Shown one piece after another: positions 1 to 8,335 of a stretch of 64,000 bases of DNA. The position numbers and the translations under genes were made by a program. The notes under the pieces were generated by a model. The model saw only the letters and a program-made list of their open reading frames with translations, did not search any database and was not told where the DNA came from. The DNA is taken from the NCBI RefSeq assembly GCF_008274695.1, contig NZ_VTOU01000004.1, positions 310,001-374,000 of the forward strand, written 5' to 3'. Origin of the DNA: Sphingomonas montanisoli (GTDB lineage: Bacteria > Pseudomonadota > Alphaproteobacteria > Sphingomonadales > Sphingomonadaceae). How positions within the stretch are numbered: position 1 is the first letter of the stretch; each line of letters starts with the position of its first letter.

Positions 1-327
1 GGAGAGCGCGGCGGTGGCGCCTGCGACGGCGGCTGCGGCGAAGCGTTCCTTGCGCGGCGACAGCGCCATGCCCGCCAGCGCGGCGTTGATGCTGCGGATC
101 ACCACGGCGGGCGGGATCGTCCGGTTCGGTGCGGTCTTCTGCTTGTCGCCGGCCAGTTCGTACGTCGCGGCCGCCGTGGCGCCGAGCGAGACCAGGGGAT
201 GCGCGAAGATGCGCAGCGCGCCATTGTCGGCGGGAAGGGTTCCGGTGCGCGCGGCATTGGCGACCACGGCGAGCGGGGTCATAGCGCGGGCGCCGCCGAC
301 GAGGCCGATCAGAAAAGCACGGAGCAT
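1..327 (-). CDS. DUF4126-family protein, 3' end outside window
   Basis: The reverse strand is open from an ATG at 325-327 through to base 1, giving 109 codons with no stop, so the C-terminus lies outside the window. The N-terminus (MLRAFLIGLVGGARAMTPLA) is hydrophobic, and the rest is rich in Ala and Gly with a short basic segment (SPRKERF). This is how I recognise small DUF4126 membrane proteins of sphingomonads, which have no assigned function. AAAGGA lies about 6 bases upstream of the ATG as ribosome binding site. The gene is divergent from the DOMON-like gene, with about 90 bases between them that must hold both promoters. The family call rests on memory of the N-terminal pattern. Confidence 0.6.
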   Translation of the reverse strand, partial: MLRAFLIGLVGGARAMTPLAVVANAARTGTLPADNGALRIFAHPLVSLGATAAATYELAGDKQKTAPNRTIPPAVVIRSINAALAGMALSPRKERFAAAAVAGATAALS

Positions 328-420
328 AGGAATCCTTTCGATGTTCGTAGCGCTCAACGGATGGCGCGTGCTTTCGGTCCGGGTCTTCCATCGATCGGAG
401 AGTTGGGGCAGTCGGAGGCC

Positions 421-942
421 ATGACGCTGTCGCTCATTCCCCATCCCGACTTTCCCGCCCACGCGATCGACGGGGTCGAAGTCGACATCCATCAGACAGA
501 CGACGACATGCTGCTAACCTACAGGGTCATCGGTGCCAGGCCGATGCGGCCCGAATGGGCGGTGGCGGAACGAGCCGACGGCCTTTGGCAAACCACCTGC
601 TTCGAAGCCTTCATCCGGCCCGGAGACGGCCACAGCTATTTCGAGTTCAACTTCTCGCCTTCCACACGATGGGCAGCCTATGCGTTCGATCGCTATCGGG
701 AAGGGATGCGTAACCTCGCCCTGCCAGTGGAGCCTTTTATTGAACGCACGGATGACGGCGTCGAAGTCGATCTCGACCTGTCCGTCATCCCGTATCTCCC
801 CTGCGTCATGAGCGTGAGCGCCATCATCGAGGAAAAGGACGGCACCAAATCCTATTGGGCGCTCGCGCATCCGCCTGGAAAGCCCGACTTCCACGATCCG
901 GCTTGCTTCGTCCTCGAACTCCCGGCACCTCGGCTTCCATGA
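421..942 (+). CDS. DOMON-like domain-containing protein
   Basis: A 173-residue protein starting at ATG 421. An ORF in the same frame runs further upstream but would overlap the divergent DUF4126 gene and reads as low-complexity shadow. The sequence has a beta-sandwich feel with motifs such as WQTTCFEAFIRPG and YFEFNFSPSTRWAAY, typical of DOMON-like proteins that are often annotated in sphingomonads and thought to bind carbohydrate or another small ligand. There is no signal peptide or membrane segment. Its stop overlaps the start of the next gene (ATGA at 939-942), so the two are probably translationally coupled, and it may help the neighbouring muramidase. The ligand is unknown. Confidence 0.7.
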   Translation: MTLSLIPHPDFPAHAIDGVEVDIHQTDDDMLLTYRVIGARPMRPEWAVAERADGLWQTTCFEAFIRPGDGHSYFEFNFSPSTRWAAYAFDRYREGMRNLALPVEPFIERTDDGVEVDLDLSVIPYLPCVMSVSAIIEEKDGTKSYWALAHPPGKPDFHDPACFVLELPAPRLP

Positions 943-2135
943 ACTTCGGTATCGACCGGCTCCTCGCCGACCCTACGCTCCGTAAACCGCTCGAGGGCAA
1001 TCGCGTCTCCTTGCTCGCGCATCCCGCCTCGGTGACGGCGGACCTGACGCACAGCCTCGATGCGCTGGTTGCGGCGGGCATCAACATCTCGGCGGTTTTC
1101 GGGCCGCAGCATGGCGTGCGCGGCGACCTGCAGGACAATATGATGGAGTCGCCCGACTTCACCGATCCGACCTACGGCATGCCTGTGTTCAGCCTCTATG
1201 GTGAGGTACGACGGCCGACCGGCCAGTCAATGAACACGTTCGATGTGATGCTGGTCGATCTGCAGGACGTCGGCTGCCGTATCTACACCTTCGTCACGAC
1301 GCTCCTCTACATCCTCGAAGCCGCTGCGATGCACGGCAAGAGCGTGTGGGTGCTCGATCGCCCCAATCCCGCGGGCCGCCCTGTCGAGGGGCTGACCCTG
1401 CGTCCAGGCTGGGAGAGTTTTGTCGGTGCAGGGCCGATGCCGATGCGGCACGGCATGACCTTGGGCGAGATGGGGCATTGGTTCATCCGCCACTTCAAGC
1501 TGGACGTCGATTATCGCGTGATCGCGATGGAGGGCTGGGCGCCCGAGGCTGCACCCTGCTTCGGTTGGCCGGTCGATCGTCCGTGGATCAATCCCAGCCC
1601 GAACGCCGCCAACGTCAACATGGCGCGGGCCTATGCGGGCACGGTGATGCTGGAGGGGACGACCCTGTCCGAAGCACGCGGCACCACCCGCCCGCTGGAA
1701 ATGTTCGGCGCGCCCGATCTCGATGCCCGCGCTTTGATCGCCGAAATGCGCCGGATCGCGCCGCATTGGACCGAGGGCTGCACGTTGCGCGATGTCTGGT
1801 TTCAGCCGACCTTCCACAAGCATGTCGGGCAACTGTGCGCCGGCGTGTTCATCCACGCCGAGGGTGCGGCCTATGATCACGCCGCTTTCCGCCCGTGGCG
1901 GCTCCAGACGCTCGCGTTCAAGGCGATCCGGTCGCTGCAGCCCGATTACGATCTGTGGCGCGATTTCCCCTACGAATATGTGTTCGACAAGCTCGCGATC
2001 GACGTGATCAACGGCGGCCCCGCGCTGCGCGAATGGATCGACGATGCGGGTGCCGAACCGGGCGATCTCGACGCGCTGACCATTCCCGACGAGCAAGCGT
2101 GGATCCAGGAACGGCGCGAGCATTTGCTTTATTAA
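939..2135 (+). CDS. DUF1343 protein, NamZ-type exo-beta-N-acetylmuramidase
   Basis: A 398-residue protein beginning at the ATG that overlaps the DOMON-like stop. It carries the hallmarks of the DUF1343 family: GPQHGVRGDLQDNMMES near residue 50, a DLQDVGCRIYTFVTT strand, and LDRPNPAGRPVEG near residue 145. The characterised member, NamZ of Bacillus subtilis, removes terminal MurNAc from peptidoglycan fragments, and cell-wall recycling is the likely role here. No signal peptide is visible, which points to a cytoplasmic enzyme or an unrecognised export route; many relatives are exported. A palindromic repeat follows directly and may act as its 3' end. Specific activity is inferred from family membership. 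Confidence 0.8.
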   Translation: MNFGIDRLLADPTLRKPLEGNRVSLLAHPASVTADLTHSLDALVAAGINISAVFGPQHGVRGDLQDNMMESPDFTDPTYGMPVFSLYGEVRRPTGQSMNTFDVMLVDLQDVGCRIYTFVTTLLYILEAAAMHGKSVWVLDRPNPAGRPVEGLTLRPGWESFVGAGPMPMRHGMTLGEMGHWFIRHFKLDVDYRVIAMEGWAPEAAPCFGWPVDRPWINPSPNAANVNMARAYAGTVMLEGTTLSEARGTTRPLEMFGAPDLDARALIAEMRRIAPHWTEGCTLRDVWFQPTFHKHVGQLCAGVFIHAEGAAYDHAAFRPWRLQTLAFKAIRSLQPDYDLWRDFPYEYVFDKLAIDVINGGPALREWIDDAGAEPGDLDALTIPDEQAWIQERREHLLY

Positions 2136-2150
2136 CGCCATCCCTCACAC

Positions 2151-2262
2151 CTCGTCATTGCGAGCGTGGCGAAGCAATCCAGGCCCGCATGTGAGAGGCT
2201 CGCGACCAACTCCAGTGCGGGCCTGGATTGCTTCGTTGCCTACGGCTCCTCGCAATGACGAG
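2151..2262. repeat. Dispersed palindromic repeat, family A, copy 1 (long form)
   Basis: Begins CTCGTCATTGCGAG and ends CTCGCAATGACGAG, with inner arms GAAGCAATCCAGGCCCG and CGGGCCTGGATTGCTTCG around a central spacer of about 30 bases. The whole unit can fold into one long imperfect hairpin. The same arms recur at 4714, 7365, 13992, 23175, 34160 and, truncated, at 44736. It lies between the muramidase gene and aceA. Apart from this element the 270-base gap to aceA holds only the presumed aceA promoter. Confidence 0.9.
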
Positions 2263-2404
2263 TGGATGTAAGCACTTTACAACTCCACATCCCTAACCCC
2301 ATCCATATTTTCATCGCTACGCCTTTTTTGCCGCAGCGCACATGCATCCACCTCCGCTCTCCCGTTATCGGCTCTCGCAGTTCTTAAGCGTCCACGAGGA
2401 TCCG

Positions 2405-4000
2405 ATGACCTATCAAGACAAGATCGCGCACAACGCCCAACTCATCAGCGGCTTCGACGGCACCTGGGACGGGATCAGCGCCGAATCGGTCGCGCGGATG
2501 CAACTGCAGAACCGCTTCAAGACCGGCCTCGACATCGCGCGCTACACCGCGAAGATCATGCGCGAGGACATGGCCGCCTATGACCTGAACCCGGCCGACT
2601 ACACCCAGTCGCTCGGCTGCTGGCACGGCTTCATCGGTCAGCAGAAGCTGATCAGCATCAAGAAGCATTTCGGCACCACCAAGCGCCGTTACCTCTATCT
2701 GTCGGGCTGGATGGTCGCCGCGCTCCGCTCGGACTTCGGCCCGCTGCCCGATCAGTCGATGCATGAGAAGACCAGCGTTCCCGCGCTGATCGAGGAGCTT
2801 TACACCTTCCTCAAGCAGGCCGATGCCCGCGAGCTGGGTGGCATGTTCCGCGAGCTCGACAAGGCGCGCGAGACCGGCAACGAGGTCGAGGCGCAGCGCC
2901 TGATCCACGCGATCGACAATTACGAAACGCATGTCGTGCCGATCATCGCCGATATCGATGCGGGCTTCGGCAATGCCGAGGCGACCTACCTCCTCGCCAA
3001 GAAGATGATCGAGGCGGGCGCCTGCGCGCTCCAGATCGAAAATCAGGTGTCGGACGAAAAGCAGTGCGGCCACCAGGACGGCAAGGTCACCGTGCCGCAT
3101 GAGGACTTCCTCGCGAAGGTCCGCGCCTGCCGCTACGCTTTCCTGGAGATGGGCGTCGAGGACGGCATCATCGTCACGCGCACCGACTCGTTGGGGGCCG
3201 GCCTTACCAAGCAGATCGCGGTCAGCAACGAAGCCGGCGACATCGGCGACCAGTATAACAGCTTCCTCGATTGCGAAGAGATCGATCCGGCGACCGCGCG
3301 CAACGGCGACGTGATCCTCAACCGCAACGGCAAGCTGCTGCGCCCGAAGCGCCTGCCATCGAACCTGTTCCAGTTCCGCGAAGGCACTGGCGCCGATCGC
3401 TGCGTCCTTGATTGCATCACCTCGCTCCAGAACGGCGCGGACCTGCTCTGGATCGAGACCGAGAAGCCGCATATCGAGCAGATCGCGTCGATGGTGGATC
3501 GCATCCGCGAAGTGATCCCGAACGCCAAGCTGGTTTACAACAACTCGCCCTCGTTCAACTGGACGCTCAACTTCCGCCAGCAGGTGTTCGATGCCTGGGC
3601 CGAAGCGGGCAAGGATGTGTCGGCTTATGATCGTGCCCGCCTGATGTCGGTCGATTATGACGCGACCGATCTGGCGATCGAGGCCGACGAGAAGATCCGC
3701 ACCTTCCAGAAGGATGCAGCGGCACGCGCCGGCATCTTCCACCACCTGATCACGCTGCCGACCTATCACACGGCCGCGCTGAGCACCGACAATCTCGCCA
3801 AGGAATATTTCGGCGACGCGGGCATGCTCGGCTACGTCAAGGGCGTGCAGCGCAAGGAAATCCGCGAAGGGATTGCCTGCGTGAAGCACCAGAACATGTC
3901 GGGCTCCGACATCGGCGACGATCACAAGGAATATTTCGCCGGTGAAGCCGCGCTCAAGGCCGGTGGCGCCCACAACACGATGAACCAGTTCGCGGCCTAA
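2405..4000 (+). CDS. aceA: Isocitrate lyase
   Basis: A 531-residue isocitrate lyase, cleaving isocitrate to glyoxylate and succinate in the glyoxylate shunt, for growth on acetate or fatty acids. The catalytic loop is KQCGHQ (residues about 219-224, Cys221), and metal-site sequences such as PIIADIDAGFGN and ALQIENQVSDEKQ are intact. Length and the KQCGHQ variant match the long Pseudomonas aeruginosa-type subgroup rather than the shorter E. coli type with KKCGH. The ATG at 2405 is preferred over an in-frame ATG at 2342 because GAGGA lies 5 bases upstream and the extension is not family-like. Malate synthase is not in this window. A strong terminator follows. Confidence 0.96.
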   Translation: MTYQDKIAHNAQLISGFDGTWDGISAESVARMQLQNRFKTGLDIARYTAKIMREDMAAYDLNPADYTQSLGCWHGFIGQQKLISIKKHFGTTKRRYLYLSGWMVAALRSDFGPLPDQSMHEKTSVPALIEELYTFLKQADARELGGMFRELDKARETGNEVEAQRLIHAIDNYETHVVPIIADIDAGFGNAEATYLLAKKMIEAGACALQIENQVSDEKQCGHQDGKVTVPHEDFLAKVRACRYAFLEMGVEDGIIVTRTDSLGAGLTKQIAVSNEAGDIGDQYNSFLDCEEIDPATARNGDVILNRNGKLLRPKRLPSNLFQFREGTGADRCVLDCITSLQNGADLLWIETEKPHIEQIASMVDRIREVIPNAKLVYNNSPSFNWTLNFRQQVFDAWAEAGKDVSAYDRARLMSVDYDATDLAIEADEKIRTFQKDAAARAGIFHHLITLPTYHTAALSTDNLAKEYFGDAGMLGYVKGVQRKEIREGIACVKHQNMSGSDIGDDHKEYFAGEAALKAGGAHNTMNQFAA

Positions 4001-4050
4001 AAGCCGCAGCCTAGTTTCGCGGGCCTCGCCCGTGAAAATCCGGGAGCCTC

Positions 4051-4087
4051 ATGGCCCGGGGGAGCAATCCTCCGGGCCATTTTTTTA
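4051..4087. terminator. Bidirectional terminator between aceA and the OmpA-like gene
   Basis: The arms ATGGCCCGGGGGA and TCCTCCGGGCCAT (one G-T pair) form a 13-bp stem with a GCAA loop, followed by TTTTTT at 4081-4086. It ends aceA transcription. The stem also lies just beyond the stop codon (4085-4087) of the convergent OmpA-like gene, so it probably serves both. Confidence 0.9.
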
Positions 4088-4645
4088 ATGCTGGTGCCGC
4101 AGGATCATCGCGACCCGCTCGTTGGCAGCGCGGCCGGCGGGGGTCTTGTTGTCGCCGATCGGATCGGCCCCGCCGCGACTGTGCGCAGTCAGGCGGCTCG
4201 ATGCGATGCCGCCAGCGTGGAGCGCGTTGACGATCCAGTCGGCGCGCGCCTGCCCCAGTTTCAGGTCGGCGGCGGGATCGGCCGTCGCGGCGGTATAACC
4301 TATCACCTCCAGCGAAACGTTGGGATTGGCCTTGAGGATCGCGACCCCGCGCTCGATCCGCACTTTCGATTCCATCGTTGGTTCGATCGATCGACCGTCA
4401 AATTCGCGACCGCCCAGTTCAAAGCGACGCTCGGTGTCGTCGTCGGACGCAAGCCAGTCGACCATGTCGCGGCCAACCGACCCCTTGGGCGCGGTCAGCA
4501 CCGATCCGTTGGGCAGCGCCACCACGGCAGAAAGATCGGCAGGCGGCGTCGTTTCCACCGCGGGCGTGTCGCTCCACGAATTGATCAGCATCACCAGCGC
4601 CACGACCAGCAATAGCGGCAGTGCGAATACGGCAAATCGCGCCAT
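4085..4645 (-). CDS. OmpA-family peptidoglycan-associating membrane protein
   Basis: A 186-residue protein with one N-terminal transmembrane helix (FAVFALPLLLVVALVMLI) and a C-terminal OmpA-like domain. The domain shows IERGVAILKANPNVSLEVIGYTA and LKLGQARADWIVNALHAGGI, with a final PAGRAANERVAMIL that contains the conserved NERV arginine contacting diaminopimelate. It is anchored in the inner membrane and probably binds peptidoglycan in the periplasm. The start at 4645 is chosen over an ATG four codons upstream (4657) because GGGGG sits about 7 bases before it. It is convergent with aceA. It is not a full OmpA porin, since there is no beta-barrel. Confidence 0.85.
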   Translation of the reverse strand: MARFAVFALPLLLVVALVMLINSWSDTPAVETTPPADLSAVVALPNGSVLTAPKGSVGRDMVDWLASDDDTERRFELGGREFDGRSIEPTMESKVRIERGVAILKANPNVSLEVIGYTAATADPAADLKLGQARADWIVNALHAGGIASSRLTAHSRGGADPIGDNKTPAGRAANERVAMILRHQH

Positions 4646-4713
4646 CGGAACCCCCATCCGCAGGCCCGCCGATCGCCCCGATCATCGCCTGTCCGCGACA
4701 ATATGACCCAAAG

Positions 4714-4823
4714 TCGTCATTGCGAGAAGCCGCAGGCGACGAAGCAATCCAGGCCCGTAAAGGAGGGGTTCGCGACCTTCCCGGTGCGGGCCTGGATTGC
4801 TTCGCTACGCTCGCAATGACGAG
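4714..4823. repeat. Dispersed palindromic repeat, family A, copy 2 (long form)
   Basis: Runs from TCGTCATTGCGAGAAGC to CTCGCAATGACGAG with inner arms GAAGCAATCCAGGCCCG and GCGGGCCTGGATTGCTTCG. It lies upstream of the OmpA-like gene and just past the 3' end of the VWA gene. Confidence 0.9.
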
Positions 4824-4840
4824 TGGGAAGGCTAGGGCGC

Positions 4841-6016
4841 CTACTTCTTTCGCCCGAGCGAGCGCATCGCGTCGTCGAGGCCGCTCAGGGTCAGCGGGAA
4901 CATGCGGTTGTCCATCAACTCGCGGATCATCCGGGTCGATTGCGACGAGGGCCAATAGCGTTCTTCGACCGGGTTGAGCCAAGCCGCGGACGAATAGACG
5001 TTGGTCAGCCGCTGGAGCCACAAAGCTCCCGGTTCCTCGTTCATGTGCTCGACCGATCCGCCCGCGTGCGAAATCTCGTACGGGCTCATCTGCGCGTCGC
5101 CCACCATCACCAGCTTATAATCGTGCCCGAACTTGTGGAGCACGTCCCAGGTCGGCGTTCGTTCGGCGAAGCGGCGGCGATTGTCCTTCCACAGCCCTTC
5201 GTAAACGCAATTGTGGAAGTAGAAGAATTCGAGATGCTTGAACTCGGTGGTGGCCGCCGAAAACAGCTCCTCGACCATCTTGATATAGGGATCCATCGAT
5301 CCGCCGACATCGAGGAACAGCAGCAGCTTAACCGCATTGCGCCGTTCGGGCCGCATCTGGATATCCAGGAAGCCGCGCCGCGCGGTTCCGTCGATTGTGC
5401 CGTCGATGTCGAGTTCGTCTGCTGCGCCTTGTCGTGCGAAGCGGCGCAGGCGGCGCAGCGCGACCTTGATGTTGCGCGTGCCCAGTTCGACGTCGTTATC
5501 GAGATTCTTGAACTCGCGCTTTTCCCAGACCTTGATCGCGCGCTTGTGCTTGCTCTCGCCGCCGATGCGCACGCCTTCGGGATTGTAGCCGTTATTGCCG
5601 AAGGGGGAGGTGCCGCCGGTGCCGATCCACTTGTTGCCGCCTTCGTGCCGACCCTGCTGCTCCTCAAGCCGCTTCTTGAGCGTCTCCATGATCTCGTCCC
5701 AGTCGCCCAGCGACTTGATCTCTTCCATCTGTTCGGGCGTCAGGAATTTCTCGGCAACGGCTTTCAGCCAATCCTCGGGCAGTTCGGTCGCTTCGCCCGA
5801 TTCGTCGAGCAAGCCCTTGAAGACTTTGGCGAACACTCGGTCGAACCGGTCGAGCAGCCCCTCGTCCTTCACATAGGTGGCGCGGGCCAGATAGTAGAAT
5901 TCCTCGGGGCTCCACCCGATCACGTCGCGGTCCATCGCCTCAAGCAGCGTCAGATGCTCCTTGAGGCTCGCGGGAATACCCGCGCTGCGCAATTCGTCGA
6001 GGAAGGCGAAGAACAT
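4841..6016 (-). CDS. VWA domain protein of the CoxE-like family
   Basis: A 391-residue soluble protein. The N-terminal half is helical (FLDELRSAGIPASLKEHLTL); the C-terminal half, from about residue 225, is a von Willebrand A domain with strand LLLFLDVGGSMDPYIKMVEE. The metal-site motif reads DVGGS rather than classic DxSxS, a variant I associate with this CoxE-like family. A second acidic motif, MVGDAQMSPYEI, follows. CoxE-like proteins usually partner MoxR AAA+ ATPases in metal-cofactor maturation, but no MoxR gene is visible here. Its ATG shares one base with the stop of the upstream MFS transporter gene, so the two are probably co-translated. Substrate is unknown. Confidence 0.8.
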   Translation of the reverse strand: MFFAFLDELRSAGIPASLKEHLTLLEAMDRDVIGWSPEEFYYLARATYVKDEGLLDRFDRVFAKVFKGLLDESGEATELPEDWLKAVAEKFLTPEQMEEIKSLGDWDEIMETLKKRLEEQQGRHEGGNKWIGTGGTSPFGNNGYNPEGVRIGGESKHKRAIKVWEKREFKNLDNDVELGTRNIKVALRRLRRFARQGAADELDIDGTIDGTARRGFLDIQMRPERRNAVKLLLFLDVGGSMDPYIKMVEELFSAATTEFKHLEFFYFHNCVYEGLWKDNRRRFAERTPTWDVLHKFGHDYKLVMVGDAQMSPYEISHAGGSVEHMNEEPGALWLQRLTNVYSSAAWLNPVEERYWPSSQSTRMIRELMDNRMFPLTLSGLDDAMRSLGRKK

Positions 6017-7293
6017 CAGCTATGCCTACCATCATGGTGGCGCGTCCACCACAGCGCAGCCAGGCTGACGATGGCGGAGGCCGACAGGTAATAGCCGACA
6101 TAGGAAAGGCCGCCGCGCTCGGCCAGATATTGTGCCACGGCGGGAACGGGCGCGGCGCCAAGGATGCCGGCGATGTTGAAGGTCATCGACGCACCGGTAT
6201 AGCGGACCCGCGGCGGGAACAGCGAGGGCAGGAAGGCGCCCAGCGGTCCGTACACGAACCCCATCATGAACAGCGCCAGCGCAAGCCACACGAAGATCGG
6301 CGTGAGATGCCCGCCTGCGAAGAGGGGGCCGAGCAGCGCCCCGGTCGCGATCGTGCCGATGCAGCCCGCAATCAGCACGTAGCGCGGGCTCTTCACGTCG
6401 GACCACCAGCCCGCCAGCATGATGCCCGCGGCCATGAACAGGATCGTGACAAGCTGCACGCCCAGGAAGGTCTCCTTGGGAATGCCCAGATTCTTGGTCG
6501 CGTAACCGAGTGCAAAGGCGGTCGCTAGATAATAGGTCGCAAAGCACGCGACCGCGGCGAAGGTGCCCGCGACCGTCGGCACCATATGTTCGCGAAACAG
6601 TTCGGCGATCGGCACCTTAGCGGGCTCCGCCTCTTCCAGCGCGGCCTTGAACGCGGGCGTCTCGGTCAGCTTCAGCCGCACCCACAGCCCGACCCCGACC
6701 AATACGGCCGAACCCAGGAAGGGCAGGCGCCACCCCCACGCCATGAACTGCTCCTGCGTCATGGCGACACCCAGGATCAGGAACAGGCCGTTCGCCGCGA
6801 TGAAGCCGACGGGTGCGCCGAGCTGCGGAAACATGCCGTAGCGCCCGCGCTTGTTCGGCGGCGCATTCTCGACCGCGAGCAGGGCCGCACCGCCCCATTC
6901 GCCGCCAAGGCCGAAGCCCTGTCCGAAGCGTAGCAGCGCGAGCAGGAAGGCGCCGAGCCAGCCGGCGGCTTCGTAGGAGGGGAGAAAGGCGATCAGAAGG
7001 GTCGATCCACCCATCACCATCAGTGACGCGACCAGAGTCGACTTGCGCCCGATCCGGTCGCCGAAATGACCGAACGCCCACGCGCCAAGCGGCCGCGACA
7101 GGAAGGCGAGGCCGAGCAGAGTGTAGGACCAGATAAGCTGGGTCGAGGGCGCGAAGCCGCCGAAGAAGGTCGGCCCGAACACCAGGCTGGCTGCGGTCGC
7201 GAAGATATAGAAGTCGTAGAATTCGACCGACGTGCCCGTCAGGCTCGCCAGCAATATGCGCCGTGGCGACGGCGGCGCGATGGTGTCGGTCAT
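6016..7293 (-). CDS. MFS transporter, metabolite:H+ symporter (MHS) type
   Basis: A 425-residue integral membrane protein with about 12 predicted helices. MHS-subfamily features include SLTGTSVEFYDFYIFATAA at the N-terminus, the loop 2-3 motif GHFGDRIGRKSTLVASL, and GFGLGGEWGGAALLAVENAP. Relatives such as ProP, KgtP and ShiA import carboxylates, betaines or aromatic acids with protons, and the exact substrate cannot be read. Strong GGAGGGG lies 5 bases before the ATG at 7293. It is transcribed together with the VWA gene, which starts one base inside its stop codon. Function in the pair is unknown. Confidence 0.88.
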   Translation of the reverse strand: MTDTIAPPSPRRILLASLTGTSVEFYDFYIFATAASLVFGPTFFGGFAPSTQLIWSYTLLGLAFLSRPLGAWAFGHFGDRIGRKSTLVASLMVMGGSTLLIAFLPSYEAAGWLGAFLLALLRFGQGFGLGGEWGGAALLAVENAPPNKRGRYGMFPQLGAPVGFIAANGLFLILGVAMTQEQFMAWGWRLPFLGSAVLVGVGLWVRLKLTETPAFKAALEEAEPAKVPIAELFREHMVPTVAGTFAAVACFATYYLATAFALGYATKNLGIPKETFLGVQLVTILFMAAGIMLAGWWSDVKSPRYVLIAGCIGTIATGALLGPLFAGGHLTPIFVWLALALFMMGFVYGPLGAFLPSLFPPRVRYTGASMTFNIAGILGAAPVPAVAQYLAERGGLSYVGYYLSASAIVSLAALWWTRHHDGRHS

Positions 7294-7364
7294 ATATCCC
7301 CTCCGTATCGCGCCGGATTGGCGCGCGCAGGGGCGGGGGTCAAGGTCGGCGAACGACCTCGCCG

Positions 7365-7449
7365 CTCGTCATTGCGAGGAGCCGTAAGTGTCGAAGCAAT
7401 CCATCCCGCAGATCGGAGTGGATTGCTTCGCTACGCTCGCAATGACGAG
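7365..7449. repeat. Dispersed palindromic repeat, family A, copy 3 (short form)
   Basis: Outer arms are CTCGTCATTGCGAG and CTCGCAATGACGAG, as in the long copies. The inner arm is GAAGCAATCCAT with the return GTGGATTGCTTCG and a loop of only about 16 bases. It shares this short form with the copy at 34160. It lies between the MFS transporter start and the 3' end of the glycine-zipper gene. Confidence 0.88.
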
Positions 7450-7465
7450 TTAGGACGATGCCGTC

Positions 7466-7924
7466 TTAGCGGCAGCGGGCCTCGCCGCGGTCAATCGACC
7501 GACCGAGAAGGCCGCCGCCTGCCGCACCGAGCACCGTACCCAACAGCGACGAGCGACCGTTGTCGAGCGCGTTGCCGAGAACACCGCCGGCGAGTGCACC
7601 GACGATCAGGCCGGTCGTTCCGTCCTTGCGCCGGCAATAATACCGGCCGTCGTCTCCGCGATAGACGCGATCGTTGCGACTTAGGCGGCGCTCACGATAG
7701 CGGCGATCGTCGCGATAATAGCGCGATGCATCATAGTGATCGCCATTGCGACGGTCATAGCGGTTCCAGTCATATTGCCGGCCGTTGCGCCATTCGTCGC
7801 GGCGATCGTTGCCGCGACGGTCGTCGCGCCAGTCCCGACGGTCCTGCGCGAGGGCGGGATCGGCGGCCACCAGGACGGGTGCAGCCGTCATCGCCATCAT
7901 CGCGGCGAGAATAAATTTACGCAT
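7466..7924 (-). CDS. Secreted Arg/Asp-rich glycine-zipper protein
   Basis: A 152-residue protein with a signal peptide ending AADPALAQ. The mature part starts with a long, highly charged segment (repeated RDDRR, RYDRR, YRDDRR) of about 70 residues. The C-terminus is a glycine-zipper segment (LIVGALAGGVLGNALDNG, then GTVLGAAGGGLLGRSIDRG) of the kind that inserts into membranes in 17-kDa surface antigen-like proteins. A Cys pair lies around YYCRRK and the C-terminal RCR. GGAGAAAG lies upstream of the ATG. Likely an envelope stress or structural protein, with function unassigned. It diverges from the ribonucleotide reductase operon. Confidence 0.8.
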   Translation of the reverse strand: MRKFILAAMMAMTAAPVLVAADPALAQDRRDWRDDRRGNDRRDEWRNGRQYDWNRYDRRNGDHYDASRYYRDDRRYRERRLSRNDRVYRGDDGRYYCRRKDGTTGLIVGALAGGVLGNALDNGRSSLLGTVLGAAGGGLLGRSIDRGEARCR

Positions 7925-8317
7925 GATTCTTTCTCCGTCGGGTTGGACGAAGCGAGAACCATGAAGTGTCCACTAGGTTGCATTAAGGAAAAATTACGGA
8001 TCATTCAGCTGTTTGAAAGCAACGCCTCGCACGCGATGCCCGGTTTTCCGCGTCAAGCGAAACATCTGGAGAAAAGGGAATTTTCTCTCTTGCGTGCCGC
8101 GGTGGATGAGGCACTATAGGTGGGGTCGGCATACAGGGGCTGACGCAAATTGTGGTGGTTCGACTGGGAAGGGCGGGGGCCCTCACGAATCGCTGCAACG
8201 AGCCGGGACATCGTCGGATTTGCCGACGGGCGGGGTGAAATCCGTCCGGGAAGCACTATCTATGTGCCAATGCCCTTGATATGAACGTAACAGGAACAAA
8301 GCCCCGCGAGCGGTGGT
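7925..8317. promoter_or_regulatory. Divergent promoter region and long leader upstream of nrdA
   Basis: A 393-base non-coding stretch between the glycine-zipper gene and nrdA. It contains a small hairpin GAGAAAA/TTTTCTC at 8069-8087 and a perfect hairpin CGTCGG/CCGACG at 8212-8228. An alternative pairing GGATTT (8216-8221) with AAATCC (8239-8244) would be mutually exclusive with the second hairpin. GCACTAT occurs twice, at 8111 and 8253. This looks like a regulated leader, but no known riboswitch is convincingly present. Confidence 0.4.
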
Positions 8318-8335
8318 GTGGACGGAGTAAGGGCG

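Noticed and set aside
199-420. N-terminal extension of the DOMON-like protein to 199
   Set aside because: It would overlap the divergent DUF4126 gene, and its sequence is a shadow of that gene.
2151-2262. Short proteins read from the family A repeats
   Set aside because: Short frames rich in SLRSQ/NDE-type ends recur at each copy only because the repeat is translated; none has a ribosome site or independent conservation.
8111-8270. Cobalamin riboswitch or NrdR boxes upstream of nrdA
   Set aside because: Some short segments (GGTGAAATCC, GAGCCGGGA, two GCACTAT) look similar, but the conserved boxes are incomplete or in the wrong order, and the GCACTAT copies are 142 bases apart instead of the usual three helical turns.
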